Shown here piece after piece: positions 45,538 through 56,697 of a stretch of DNA of 64,000 bases. The notes below the pieces were generated by a model. It was not told where the DNA came from, searched no databases, and saw nothing but the letters and a program-made list of their open reading frames with translations. Both the position numbers and the translations under genes were made by a program. Each line of letters begins with the position of its first letter. The stretch's first letter is position 1. The DNA lies in contig CM045770.1 in the NCBI GenBank assembly GCA_025200525.1, positions 136,428,200-136,492,199 on the forward strand. The letters are read 5' to 3'. The stretch comes from Camellia lanceoleosa. Lineage: Eukaryota > Streptophyta > Magnoliopsida > Ericales > Theaceae.

Positions 45538-47400
45538 ATGGCCAACAACGATGAAGTTCCGCTGTCTGTCGTCGATAGTGTCACTCCAGAGTATGTCCGA
45601 AGGAGAGAAGGCCCCCCGAATGTTCCAGGTATGGCGGGCCTGGGAACGTCCTCACGACGTGGGCGAGGCAAGCGTGGGAGGAGTTACGATCGCCGCAGAG
45701 TCGAGAGCCGCCGCCCGGGAAGTCTCTGTGAGCGCTGGAACACAAACTCAAGGACCAAGATGCCCTTATTCGCAAGATGGTGGCGGAGATGGAGCTGCTG
45801 AAGCGCCAGATTAAAGGGAAGGGTGTTGCTGGAGAGGGAAACCTCAGTGAGCGCACCTCCTCCCCTCGTTCTAGCAGTCGCCGCCAGAGGAGGACTTACT
45901 CTATCTCCATCACCAGGAACTACGGGGTTGGAGATTCCGACCACAGAGAAGGCAGGTCCCTCTCTCGCGACAGTACTTACCGCCCCTCACGCTTAACGTC
46001 GACGTCGCAATCCTCTTTCTCCACACGTTCCAGGGACTTGAGGGATGTATTGGAGGAGAGGGCACGACGTCGGGAGGCTTAGAGGGTACCGGCGATCCAG
46101 AGGCTGAGTGCCCCAGTTCATTGCAGTGAAGAAGTGGTGATGTCGGCGCCCAGAGTCATAGCCCCTGCGCTGGAGGACAAAGAGCTGGCGCGACTTACAG
46201 CCACGCCTTTGTCCCCAGAGATTGAGAGCACACCACTTCCTGCCGGATTCCACCAGCCAAAGTTCACTTTGTACGACGGCAAGACGGATCCGTACATGCA
46301 TGTGAGTCATTACCGGCAGGTGATGGCTAGACACCGGCGAAACGACACATTGATGTGCCTCATATTCCCAGCAAGCTTGGGAGAGCTGGGTTTGAAGTGG
46401 TTCGAAAGGCTCCCAGAGGGGAGTATTGAGGAGTGGCAGTAGCTAGCGGAAGCCTTCGTCACCGGATTTAAAACCAACACCCGAACGCCGAAGGAGGTCG
46501 ATCATCTCCTAGGCGTCAAGATGGAGTTTGGATGTTCATTGAAGGCATACAACGCGAAGTATTGGGAAACTTACAATGAGATCCTCGACTGCCCTACCAA
46601 TCTGGCGATCACTCAGTACAAACGGGGTCTCCCAGTCGGACATAGGCTGCGAGATTCACTTACGATGCACCAACCTACCACCATGGAGTCTCTAATGCAA
46701 CGGATTAATGAGCACATTCGCGTGGAGGATGATGCCGCCTTCGCGACCGAGAAGGGTAATCCGGTCGCGGCGGACAGAAAGGTGGCAGGAAAAGTTCACT
46801 CGGTCGGGCAGGAGAATAACCGCCCAAGCAACCGGTCAAAAGATCAACGCCATGGACCAAACCGCGATGACCGAAATAAGGGTCGCAGAAACGACCGAGC
46901 AGACGCACCCCGCGACGCAGCGGAAGATGCGAAGAGAAAACTGAAGGCGCGGACAGGAATTACCACGGTCTTCAAAATTCCCATCTACTGCATCTTGAGC
47001 GAGATCCGAGGTGAGCCTTTTGTCCGTTGGCCGGCCAAGTTAGGGAATGCGCAGCGAGGCTTCAATCCAAAATATCACTGCACCTTCCATGAAGAACGGG
47101 GGCACCAGACAGAGGACTGCCTATCGCTTAAGCAACACTTGGAAGAATTGGTGGTGGCGGGGCATCTTGACCAATACATAGATGGGGGAGTCAAGGCCGC
47201 ACCAGCTGGGCAAACTGAGCCAAACGGCATGGCCACCCTAGAGGCGCCCCCGCAAGGTGTGATCAACGTCATCCATGACATCATTGAACCAGCAAGGGTC
47301 TGCGAGCTTAGAGGGATGATCAAGAAGGCCGAGCACATGAGGGAAGTGCTCTCTGTCCAGCCCGCCGTAAAGAAGGGAAAGACCGAAGAGAGAGACATCT
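45538..47400 (+). pseudogene. Element B Gag
   Basis: ATG at 45538 (MANNDEVPLSVVDSV) in one frame. A frameshift near 45735 moves to the frame used by the rest of Gag-Pol. A basic Ser/Arg-rich linker is followed by the capsid domain (PKFTLYDGKTDPYMHVSHYR, LMCLIFPASLGELGLKWFE, YNEILDCPTNLAITQYKRGL). The CX2HX4HX4C knuckle is at 47079-47120 (CTFHEERGHQTEDC). In-frame TAG codons are at 46080 and 46440. The second fits CAG to TAG. Confidence 0.9.
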
Positions 47401-48110
47401 TTTCGTTTTCAACCAAAGACTTGGGGAGGGTGCAGATGCCTCACAATGATGCCTTGGTGGTGACACTACGCGTCAAGGACTTTGATATCAAGAGAATTTT
47501 GATCGACCAGGGAAGTTCGGTCGAAATCATGTATTATGACGCGTTTAAACAAATGAAGTTAGAAGACAAGGACTTGGCCCTAGCAACATCTCCTTTGGTC
47601 GGCTTTAACTCTCAGCCAGAATGGCCGATCGGAAAGATTATTTTGCCGGTCAAAGCGGGTTCGGTTATAAAGCAAGTAGAATTCTGGGTGCTCAAAGTTC
47701 CATCCACTTACAACTTGATCTTGGGCAGAGGCTGGCTGCACGCCATACAAGCAGTTGCTTCGACCTTCCACCAGGTCATGCGCTTTCCGGCATCGAGCAG
47801 GCAAATAGAGGAAGTTTGGGGAGACCAGGTGATGGCAAAACAATGCTTCGTTGCAGTAAATGGCAGCCAAGCAGCCAAAGGGTTTGTCCAGATGATCGAG
47901 GGGCCCGAGGGAAAAGAGGTCCTTGAAGACGTGGGAAGGAAGGCCGAGGAAAAATCGGTCGAAGATTTGGTGGAAGTGCGCATTGACGAAAACGATCCAA
48001 CTAAATTCTTCCTCCTGGGATCATCTTTGTCTAGCGTCGAGCGGACTGACTATGTCAACTTCCTGGTTTCCAATTTGGAGGCCTTTGCCTGGACGCCTTA
48101 CGACATGCCT
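47401..48110 (+). pseudogene. Element B aspartic protease and linker
   Basis: Open throughout. ILIDQGSSVEIMYY carries the catalytic Asp at 47505, followed by LVGFNSQPEWPIGKIILPV, FWVLKVPSTYNLILGRGWLH and the linker ending FLVSNLEAFAW. It is continuous with the Gag frame upstream and the RT frame downstream. The domain itself looks intact, but the polyprotein is not. Confidence 0.9.
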
Positions 48111-49440
48111 AGCGTCGACCCGAGCTTCATTTGTCATCAGGTGAATGTCTTTCCTAATGCGCGGCCAGTAATCCAAAGGACGCGCCGCTCAGCCTTGCAC
48201 CATGCTGAAGTGATGGTAGAAGAAGTAAAGAATCTGTTGGAAGCAGGGGCCATAGAAGAGGTGCAATACCCTCGGTGGATATCTATCACGGTGGTTGTTC
48301 CTAAGAAGAATGGCAAGTGGCGAGTCTGCGTTGACTACAAAACCATCAACTGGGCTTGCCCGAAGGATAGCTTTCCCCTCCCTCGAATTGACCAGCTGGT
48401 GGACTTGACCGCTGGCCATTAGAGGTTTAGCTTCCTAGACGCATATCGCGGCTACCACCAGATAGCCATGTATAAACCGGACAGAGAGATCACATCGTTC
48501 ACTACCCCCAGAGGATTATATTGCTACAAAGTCATGCCGTTCGGACTGAAGAATGCCGGGGCAACCTTTCAGCGGATGGTAACAAAAATGTTCGCTCCTC
48601 TCTTGGGCCGAACAATGGAGGCCTACATCGACGATATGGTGGTGAAGAGTAAGGAGAAGTCTCAACACCTCACCGACCCAGCAGAAATGTTTGCCATACT
48701 TAAGCATCACAAGCTTCGTCTGAACGCCTCCAAATGCGCCTTTGGAGTTGGCACTGGCAAGTTTCTGGGTTTTCTGGTTACAAATCGAGGAATTGAAGCT
48801 GACCCATCCCAAATCAAAGCAATACAAGAGCTGGAGCGCCCGAATTCCACAAAGGACGTGCAACAACTTGCCGGGATGGCAGCCGCGCTAAACAGATTTA
48901 TCAACCAGTCTTCGGATCGTTGTAGGCCCTTCTTCAAAACTTTGAAGTCCAAGTTCTTCTGGGATGAAGAATGCGACCGTGCACTGGCAGACTTAAAAGC
49001 GTATCTCTCCTTGGCCCCAATTTTGGTCACACCTCTACCGGACGAAGAGTTGTACCTCTACATGGCTGCTTCTTAACACACGGTGAGCGCGGTATTGGTT
49101 CATGCTGAAGGCATCCAGCACCTACCGATCTTCTACGTGAGCAAGACTCTACTCCCGGCTGAAATGAGATATCTTCCCTTGGAAAAATTGGCGCTGGCCC
49201 TGATGATGGCATCAAGAAAGCTGGCACACTATTTTCATGCCCATACGATAGTGGTGCTGACCGAGTTCCCGCTAAAGGTGCTGTTTGAAAAGGTCGACTT
49301 CACTGGAAGGATTCTGAAATGGGCCGTGGAATTGGGCTAGTACGACATCAAGTTCCGCCCGCGCACTGCGATCAAGGCTCAAGCTCTTGCGGACTTTGTG
49401 GCGGAATTTGCCCTGGGACGCATCCTGTTTGCCCAGTCGA
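48111..49440 (+). pseudogene. Element B reverse transcriptase and first RNase H
   Basis: RT: VVVPKKNGKWRVCVDY, FPLPRIDQLVDLTAGH then TAG (48420; Gln expected) and RFSFLDAYRGYHQIAM, MPFGLKNAGATFQRM, the catalytic AYIDDMVVKSK (48624 on) and KFLGFLVTNRGIEADP. RNase H: QLAGMAAALNRFINQSSDRC, stop TAA at 49074, then FYVSKTLLPAEMRYLPLEKL. TAG occurs at 49338 after AVELG (Gln expected). Confidence 0.93.
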
Positions 49441-50122
49441 TTTGGCTGATACGGATTTGGCACAGCCTAGGGTTCAGGCCATGGAAGCAAGTGTTGATGC
49501 GCAAGAAGAGGAGTGGCGGAGAGTGACCGAACCAGCAGAGGCGAGTGACCTGCTAGAGGGCGGAGTCAAACATGACAAGGAAAGAAACCAGAATGAGCCG
49601 ACCAGAGACCTGGATTTGAGAAGCTCCCAAAATCCTCAAATTCTTTGGAAGTTATTCATTGGCGAGATGTGGAAGCTCTTTGTCGATGGAGCGTCCAACT
49701 GGCATGGGGCCGGGCTAGGAATTATGCTAACTTCACCAGAAGGGCTGATTATTGAGCAAGCAATTAAGCTTGGCTTCCCAGCGTCCAACAACGAGGCAGA
49801 ATATGAGGCCCTTCTCGCCGGACTAAGAAGCGCATTGAGAATGAAGGCTGCAGCCCTTATGGTGTTCAGTGATTCTGAGCTGGTGGTCAATCAAGTCTCA
49901 GGGGAGTATGAGGCCAGAGATGAAAGAATGGCCATGTATCAGGCGCTGGTGCGAGCAGAAATCAAAAAGTTCGATGCCATCAAAGTAGAACAGATCAACC
50001 GCGAAGGAAACAACACGGCTGATGATTTGGCCGGTCTCACTTCTACCCAGACGGCCTGCCCCAATCCCTTGATGATTAAATTTTTACCTTGGCCAAGCAT
50101 TGAAGAACCAGAAGCAACCTAG
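49441..50122 (+). pseudogene. Element B second RNase H (archaeal-type), all four acidic residues present
   Basis: A frameshift near 49440 moves to a new frame. [54 protein letters not shown] and NTADDLAGL supply the D, E, D, D set. In element A the third is Asn. It ends at TAG 50120, which fits TGG to TAG. Confidence 0.92.
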
Positions 50123-51378
50123 GTACTCTGCACCGACTTGGGTCCGTCCTGGATGGATCCCATCATCGCCTTCCTGAAAGATAGAATTCTACCGGAAGAG
50201 AAGAAGGCGGCCCACAAAATCCGGGCAAAATCAGAACGGTTTTGGCTCTCCCCGTCCGGAGCATTGTATAAGAAGTCTTTTACTGGGCCGTATTTGAAGT
50301 GTGTCCACCTCGCCAAGGTGGAAGCTTTTCTCTACGAGATTCATGAAGGCATTTGTGGAAGCCATACAGGGGGCAGATCTTTGGCGTACCGAGCAATTTC
50401 CCAAGGTTACTGGTGGCCATGCATGCAGGCGGACGCGCAGAAATACGTTCGCCGGTGTGAAAAGTGTCAGAAATTCGCTCACCAGATCCATCAGCCAGCT
50501 AGAGACTTGCTACGCCTTTCAAGTCCTTGGCCGTTCGCACTTTGGGGATTGGATATTGTCGGACCACTCCCGGTAGCACCGGGCAATCGCAAGTTCTTCA
50601 TCGCGGCCATCGACTACTTCAGCAAGTGGATCGAGGCCGAGCCACTAGCGACCATAAAAAAAAAGGATGTGAAGAAGTTTGTTTGGCAAAACGTCATCAC
50701 TCGCTTCGGTATACCGAGGGCATTTATCTCAGACAATGGCACTCAATTGACGAGAAACTCTTTCGGATTTTTGCGAAGATTGAGTTCTACAATTCGACGC
50801 CGGCCTATCCTCAGTCTAATGGCCAAGCAGAGGCCTCAAACAAGACCATCTTGGACGGGCTGAAGAAGCGGCTTGAGAAAGCCAAGGGGAAATGGGCTGA
50901 GGAACTCCCCAATGTGATCTGGGCATACCGCACTACCCCAAGACGGTCGACCGGGGAAACACCATTCGCTCTGGCCTACGGCATAGAGGCCGTCATCCCG
51001 CTGGAAATTGGCATGCCAACCATCCGCTCTGAAGGTTTCCAGCCCGATCTGAACAGTGAAGCTGTGGCATTGGAATTAGATCTTGCTGAGGAAAGGAGAG
51101 AGCGAGCACTGATCCACGTAGCGGCCTATCAGCAAGAACTCTCCAGAAAATACAACAAGGCTGTGCATCCCAGGCTATTCAAGATTGGGGACTGGGTCTT
51201 GAGAAAGGTGCTTGGCAACACGGTGGTCCCTGGCGAAGGAAAGCTCGGTGCAAATTGGGAAGGACCATACAAGGTGATTGGTCTCGCTGGCAGAGGGGCA
51301 TACCATCTGGAAGATTTAGATGGCAGGGCTGTCCCCAGACCATGGAATGCGGCCAACCTTAAGGTCTTTTACTTTTAA
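50123..51378 (+). pseudogene. Element B integrase
   Basis: GPSWMDPIIAF linker, zinc-binding HEGICGSHTGG and CEKCQKF, core GLDIVGPLPVAPGNRKFFIA (Asp), FISDNGTQL (Asp) and YPQSNGQAEASNKTIL (Glu). The DDE triad is complete in sequence, but a frameshift between about 50750 and 50800 separates the second Asp from the Glu. The C-terminus runs through WEGPYKVIGLAGRGAYHLED to the stop at 51376-51378. Confidence 0.93.
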
Positions 51379-51649
51379 GATGTAATTTGCTTATGTTGTT
51401 TAGCTTTTCCAGACCTTTAGCCCTTTGGCACTTGATGTAAAAGACGTTTTTGTAATGAAAAATAGCCCTTTTGTTGTTTAGTATTACATCTTTGTATGAC
51501 ATAGCAGGGACACAAGACAATCATGAATGCCAGGGGCAAGGGGCAAGGAGACCGACCTAAATGGGACCGGGCTGACGTACTCTCGCCGGAATAAAGGCGG
51601 ACCACTCAAACAGTTGGTGCATTGCCCGACGAAATAATTGAACTATGGA

Positions 51650-52075
51650 ACAATTCGTATTAGGGCCGAGCTGGTTTTGCTCGCCCGGACGAAATGTTGG
51701 CGTCATGACCAACTTAACTGGAATATTGGTGTTTTGCCAAATGTAGGGCCGAGCTGATTTTGCTCGGCCCAGTTATCATATTGGTGTCTTGTCCAATATG
51801 GGAAACGAGCTGGTTTTGCTCGGCGGAATTTGCAAAGTTGGTGTTTTGTCCAACCGATAAGAAGCCGGGCCGACTTTGCCCGGCGGAAGGGAAATGTTGA
51901 CGACTTAACCAACTTAAAAGGCGAGCTGGTTTTGCTCGGCCACATTGAAGTATTGGAATTTTATGAAATCTGCAAACCCGTCGGGGCCGAGCTGATTTTG
52001 CTCGGCCGTGCGAAGTCACCCTGGCGTGGTCTCAGCTTGTTCACTTAGAGCCGAGCAGATTTTGCTCGGCCAAGT
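51650..52075 (+). repeat. Element B array of about seven hairpin repeats, 56-66-bp spacing
   Basis: gccgagctggttttgctcggc and variants recur at about 51665, 51748, 51804, 51866, 51920, 51986 and 52050. The core gccgagc-loop-gctcggc is a perfect inverted repeat (7-bp stem, 7-base loop). One unit changes both arms together (gggccg...cccggc at 51866). The array lies between integrase and the antisense gene. Confidence 0.85.
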
Positions 52076-52388
52076 TACAACGTCGGTTGATTTGAAGGCT
52101 CGAGGAGCCGAACTGCTAGTTCAGAAAATATTTATGTACTTTCAGCTCGGCAGCTTGCGCGGCTTGGCCGACCTAACAGTTGCGATTTATCGATGTTTGA
52201 ATCAAGAAGTGCATGCTGATCGAACAAAGATAGACGATGAACGAGCAAAAAGTTGAAGTTTTCATCGATACAAGAAAGTTAAGTACAAGAGGGGGGACAT
52301 AGTCCGGTTACATTCTAAACAAAAAAAAAAAAAAAGAAGAAAACAAAAACAACGAAAAGCAGGAAAATGAAAGAGGAAAATCATCAAT

Positions 52389-54484
52389 CTAGGGCAAGGT
52401 TTGGTTGGTCGTCTCCTCTGCTGCTTTCGTGCACGACAATTGTCTACTCAGCGAGCTTTCCTTGGCGTCTTCGTCAGCTTCGCCCACCGCGACAACCTTC
52501 CGATCAATGACTTCTTCATTTTCCACATCTTGGGATGCCACTGGAGTAGTCCGCTTGGTTTCTTCTTGTGGCAGCTTCTTCTCGACCTCCTTCCTTGCCT
52601 CTGCAATTAGTCAGTTTTGTGTGGCCCTGGAATATGCTTGCATATAGACTGGGATATAGGCAGCAGAAGAGTTGACGAACATGTCAGAATCCTGACCAGG
52701 GCCAACTTTTCCCACGGCAGCTTTCCAGCTGCACTGGAAGAAAATGTCCTTGGTCGCCTGGACTTGACGCTCGTAGGTCTTCTCCCCCTGAGCATATCCA
52801 CGGTCTTCTGCATCTTCAACTGCCTTGTCTTTCTCCGCCTTATGGGCATCACGCAGCTTGCGCAGCTCGGTGAGGAACCGGGCTTTGGTTGACTTCACGG
52901 CACGCTGTTTGTCAGCTTCTGCTCGGTCAACTTTCTGCTTCAGATCATCCCGCTCCGCCGCGATAGCATCTTGCGCGGCCTTCAGCTTCGATATCTCGGC
53001 CTTTTGGGCCTCGTTCTCGGTAATGGCCTCATAGAGACTCTGTTGCACTTTGATCATGCGATCGTGGGTGAGGTAGTTCTTCTGCGCGGCCTGCAAAAAA
53101 ATAATAAATCATTAGCATTCAGAAACCGAGCAAAAACCGAGCAGACAGTTGAAGCAAAAAAAATGGAAGAACTTACCAGCACGATGGATTTTGCCGCCAA
53201 GCGGAGGACCTTCAGGTCCGACAGCTCATCATGCCTCTTCATGTTGGCTGGAAGGATTAGCCCCTTGGTCATGTTGAAGCCAAGGGCATAATCATATCGG
53301 CATAGAATCGAGTCTCGGCGGCGAATTGCCACAGTATTTGAACTCGGGTGCCCAGATCGGGGGGGTGGCTGGGCCCTTGCCCTTGGATTTGCCGGCCAGT
53401 GGTTGCTTGGTCAGGTCCCCCAGTTCGGTTGAAGCGACCTCAATTGAATCTTCATTAACGAGGTTTTTCCCGGTCATCTCCTTCCTCGGTCTTTTCCTTG
53501 ATCGGCCAGCCGGTTGTTCACTGGCGAGAGCAAGCACAGCTCCTTCTGTTTGCCCAGCTGGGGTGGAGGATGTTTCCCCGGTTGCCTCTGGAGGTTGGGA
53601 CTCCCCTTCCTCTCCAGTAATCATTGATTTGATCACCCTTATCTTTGCCATTTCTTGCTCGGCTGTAAGGGGGACGAGTCTGATCGGTGGCAAGTTGGGA
53701 TCTGGTTCTGGGGATGGCGCACGCAGGAAGTCGGTAACCCGGCTCTTGTGCGGTGCGGTGTAGTGGTAGGTCTGTTCGAAATCGAGAAGTTTTGACGCTT
53801 CTCTCTCCTCGGCTGGGTGACGCAGTAGTGCTCGGATGGTTTTTGGGTCGGCCTGATGGTAGTCTGCTGCCAAGTGTCTATCTGCAAGAAGAAGACAAGT
53901 GTTAGATCGGCAAAAGATGGGAAAAATGAAATGCAGAAAGAAGATAGTCTTGGTCATTTTGGGTTACGCTGACCACAAAATCTTTCCTAATGTACCAGCC
54001 TGGTATGGGTGCCTCGGTGTCTTCATAGCGACCGGACACCCACAAGAAGTCGTTGTCGTTTGTCTCCTTGTCCGGGTTGACCTCTATGAGTTTTGCTCGG
54101 CCCTTCTTGACTTTGAGGTACCAGCAAAGCCCGCTTTTATTTCTACTAAGGCTATATTGATGGAAAATTTCGGCCAGACCGAGATGTAGACCGAGCCTCC
54201 GGTTCAGCTCGGTGACCCCGTTTATTATTTTGTATGTGTTATTTGAGACTTGGCTCGGGCAAAGCCTTGTCTGCCTCAAAAACTCGCAGATTAAGGGCTG
54301 GACCGAGAAGCGGACACCCCCCTCTACTATTGACACGATCGTAAAGGGGGCATCGGTCTAAATCTCCCCAAGGGGTGTCTCTATTTTTGGCGAGCTCTAG
54401 GATGACGTCGTCAGGAACATTGTACTCCTTTCGAAACTCCGCCATCGCGCCGGGTGAGCTAACCATGAACCGGTACTTCCCCAT
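52389..54484 (-). pseudogene. Antisense ORF of element B (homologue of the one in element A), with introns
   Basis: On the strand opposite to gag-pol. From MGKYRFMVSSPGAMAEFRKE and YNVPDDVILEL through a frameshift near 54365 to SIVEGGVRFSVQPLICEFLR and INGVTELNRRLGLHLGLAEI, alignable with element A. A probable first intron ends at 53882 (ttcttgcag). The next exon is RHLAADYHQADPKTIRALLR, a Ser/Pro/Arg-rich region with SRKRPRKEM (possible nuclear signal), and LRLAAKSIVL. A second, phase-0 intron spans 53176-53091 (gtaagt...tttgcag). The last exon is a coiled coil (EAQKAEISKLKAAQDAIAAE; AEADKQRAVKS). One TGA near 52608 replaces Trp, and the final stop is at 52389-52391. Role unknown. Confidence 0.82.
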
Positions 54485-54599
54485 TATCTCGGTTTTATTT
54501 GGGTTGGTGTGTATCTCGGTCAAAAATGCAGGTGTATTTGCTCGGACTTTGAGCCCCACCAATTACAGTGCTGGACTGGCTTGGTCGGTCCTTTGTGTT

Positions 54600-55050
54600 C
54601 TGCAAGTTAAAAAATAATTCCAAGGGTTAGCACGGCGTAAATTGCGCGGCCCCTATGGGAATTGGCTCAGAGAAAGGATCACTAGTGTTTGGTCGGTTTG
54701 ACCCCTATATCGGCTAGGCCACATGGTCGGCTTCCTAGTTCGGTTCTGACTCTCTGCTTCTGGCTCGGTAACAAGGCAGTTTAGCTCGGTTCAGTTCTAT
54801 TTACTGATCTAATTGAGCTTCCAGCTCGGTCAAGGCCCCGTGTCAAGATCTCAGGTCTTTATCCCAGTTCAGTCCAAATTACCGACCTAGTTAATTGTTC
54901 GGCTCGGTTGCGGCCTCAATAGGAAGCCACAAACCAGTTTTCACCCGGTTGAAGCTTTAACTACAAATCTAAATGAGCATTTAGCTCGGTTTTGTACAAT
55001 GTTCATCCTGTTCATCCAGTTCATCCTATGATTCAAGGTATTCATTCAAG
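54600..55050. repeat. Degenerate gctcggt-rich region upstream of the antisense gene
   Basis: Irregular repeats of cagctcggt and cggttcagt with loose spacing. It lies where the antisense gene's own promoter would be. The stretch from 55050 to 55745 shows no further feature except the polypurine tract. Confidence 0.45.
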
Positions 55051-55727
55051 CCTACTGGGAAACAGGGGCACGAAGGGCCCCTCCACTCTATTGGTTCCCA
55101 TTCGCCCTAGGGTGTACTAGTTCTAAGCAATGAAATGGAGCACTAGAATGGTCCCAAACAAAAAGCATGAGGAACAGTGAAACAAAAACATGAAGAACAA
55201 TGGTACAAAAATGAAGAGCGGGTTCGAAGAATTGGAAAAATGAAATGCAATGGAAGAGGGGGAGACTTACCAGTATACGAAGACGAGTAGAGTTCTCTAC
55301 CTCGAGAGCTCGATTGCAGTGTCAAAAATGGACACGGGAGCAGGAGAAGTGCAATGGCAGTGAGGGCAGCTCCTCAGAGTATGGAAGCTAGGGTTTCTGG
55401 GCTTGAGAAGAAAATGAACAGTGAAGGGGCAAAATGACCCTTCACTGGTACAAAAGAATGGGGAAAAAAACCCAAACGGCGCAGCCGTTTGAAATTCGGC
55501 GCGTGGGAGACAGCTAGGGCGTACGGACCAATGGCGTGAGGCCACGTGGCGCTGGAAACGCGGCTGTCAGTACGGCTGTACGACCTTTGATGAGATTGCT
55601 AAAGCGATGGCCGGCCAAATGGGATAGCTCGGCGACAGATATCACCCCGATCATGCTCGGCTTGGAAATGATGCAACTCCGCGCTGCTAGCTTGGTCGCA
55701 GGGATAATCCCAATCACGATAGCTCGG

Positions 55728-55745
55728 ATGGGATTAAGGGGCAAT
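55728..55745 (+). other. Element B polypurine tract
   Basis: gatgggattaaggggcaat directly precedes the 3' LTR start tgagagggg. Confidence 0.75.
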
Positions 55746-56697
55746 TGAGAGGGGAGATTTGCACCTCTTGTACGGCCGAGTTACGGTAGCGCAGGTCGTG
55801 ACGGACTTCATGACGCCATGCCATTTACTCCACTGGTGCGGTCCGCCGATCCGTTTTGCACCGTGATGGGAATTGGCCGGGCAGGCATAGGCTATGGCCA
55901 CGGCCGAGGGACCGGCCGGGCAGACGGAAACTATGGCATGACCGAGCAGTAATCTTTACGCGTTTGGCGAGGCATGCATTGGTGTGTGGAGACCGAGTTA
56001 AGCATTGCTGAGCTAGGCGTGGACTCGGTGGTCGGCGCCCTCGACCGACCAGTCGATATAAAGTCGTTCCTTGGGACCGAGATTGGAGGAAGAACAGATG
56101 GAGGCCGGCATGCCTCACAACCGGTTTGCTAGAATTGACAGGACGAGATTACCTCGGCCTTGGGTGTCCGATGTCTGCTCCCAGGTGAGGGCACCGGGAT
56201 TCATAGCTCGGTTTATGCTTGTGGTGGCAATTCTCCATCAAGGGACAGTCGGTTGTGGCATTAGGTTAGGTGTGCCACCTAGGCCAATAAGCGTGAGGAG
56301 AGGACATCCGCCCATGCACGCCTCAATACCGTGGATGACGATTTTGTATGTCTTGGTGGGAGTACTAGGCCTTTACAGCGTAAGGTGGTGAGAGGTAAGA
56401 CCGCCACTGTCGGGGAAGGACAGCAGAGGTAGTGCGCGCACAATCTTGGGGCTGCATGGCTAGCCTAGAAATATGGAGGAAGAGGAACGTTGGAGGTAAG
56501 CGAATTCACTCTATCAAAAACTCCCTCTCTCTAATAGCCTTCTTCTTCCCCAAGTGATCTGACTTGATCGTCGGAGGGTCTTTCCGGCACATCACCGCCG
56601 AGCAGCTCACCATCTTTCTGTTGCAGAGATAGACGCTGTCACAAGAAGCTTGACGTCCAAGGAGTACGGAAAGAAAATGATATTTCGCCCCCGTACA
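55746..56697 (+). mobile_element. Element B 3' LTR
   Basis: Matches 44504-45470 closely in long blocks but has several small deletions (for example around 56020, 56190 and 56250). Ends cgcccccgtaca. Confidence 0.94.

Larger units (their letters stand above)
44504..56697 (+). mobile_element. Element B: full-length Tat-lineage Ty3/gypsy retrotransposon, 12.19 kb
   Basis: LTRs of 967 and 952 bp enclose a primer site, gag-protease-RT-RNase H-second RNase H-integrase, a hairpin repeat array, an antisense gene and a polypurine tract. Gag-pol is almost one open frame, broken by about five stops and two or three frameshifts. It is therefore younger or better preserved than element A. No 5-bp target duplication is visible (left gttct, right ggcac). 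It belongs to the same clade as A but to a clearly different family (LTRs unalike). Confidence 0.94.

Noticed and set aside
52405..53763. Plus-strand frames of 80-145 codons in element B
   Set aside because: They are shadows of the antisense gene on the minus strand, which has the conserved motifs.
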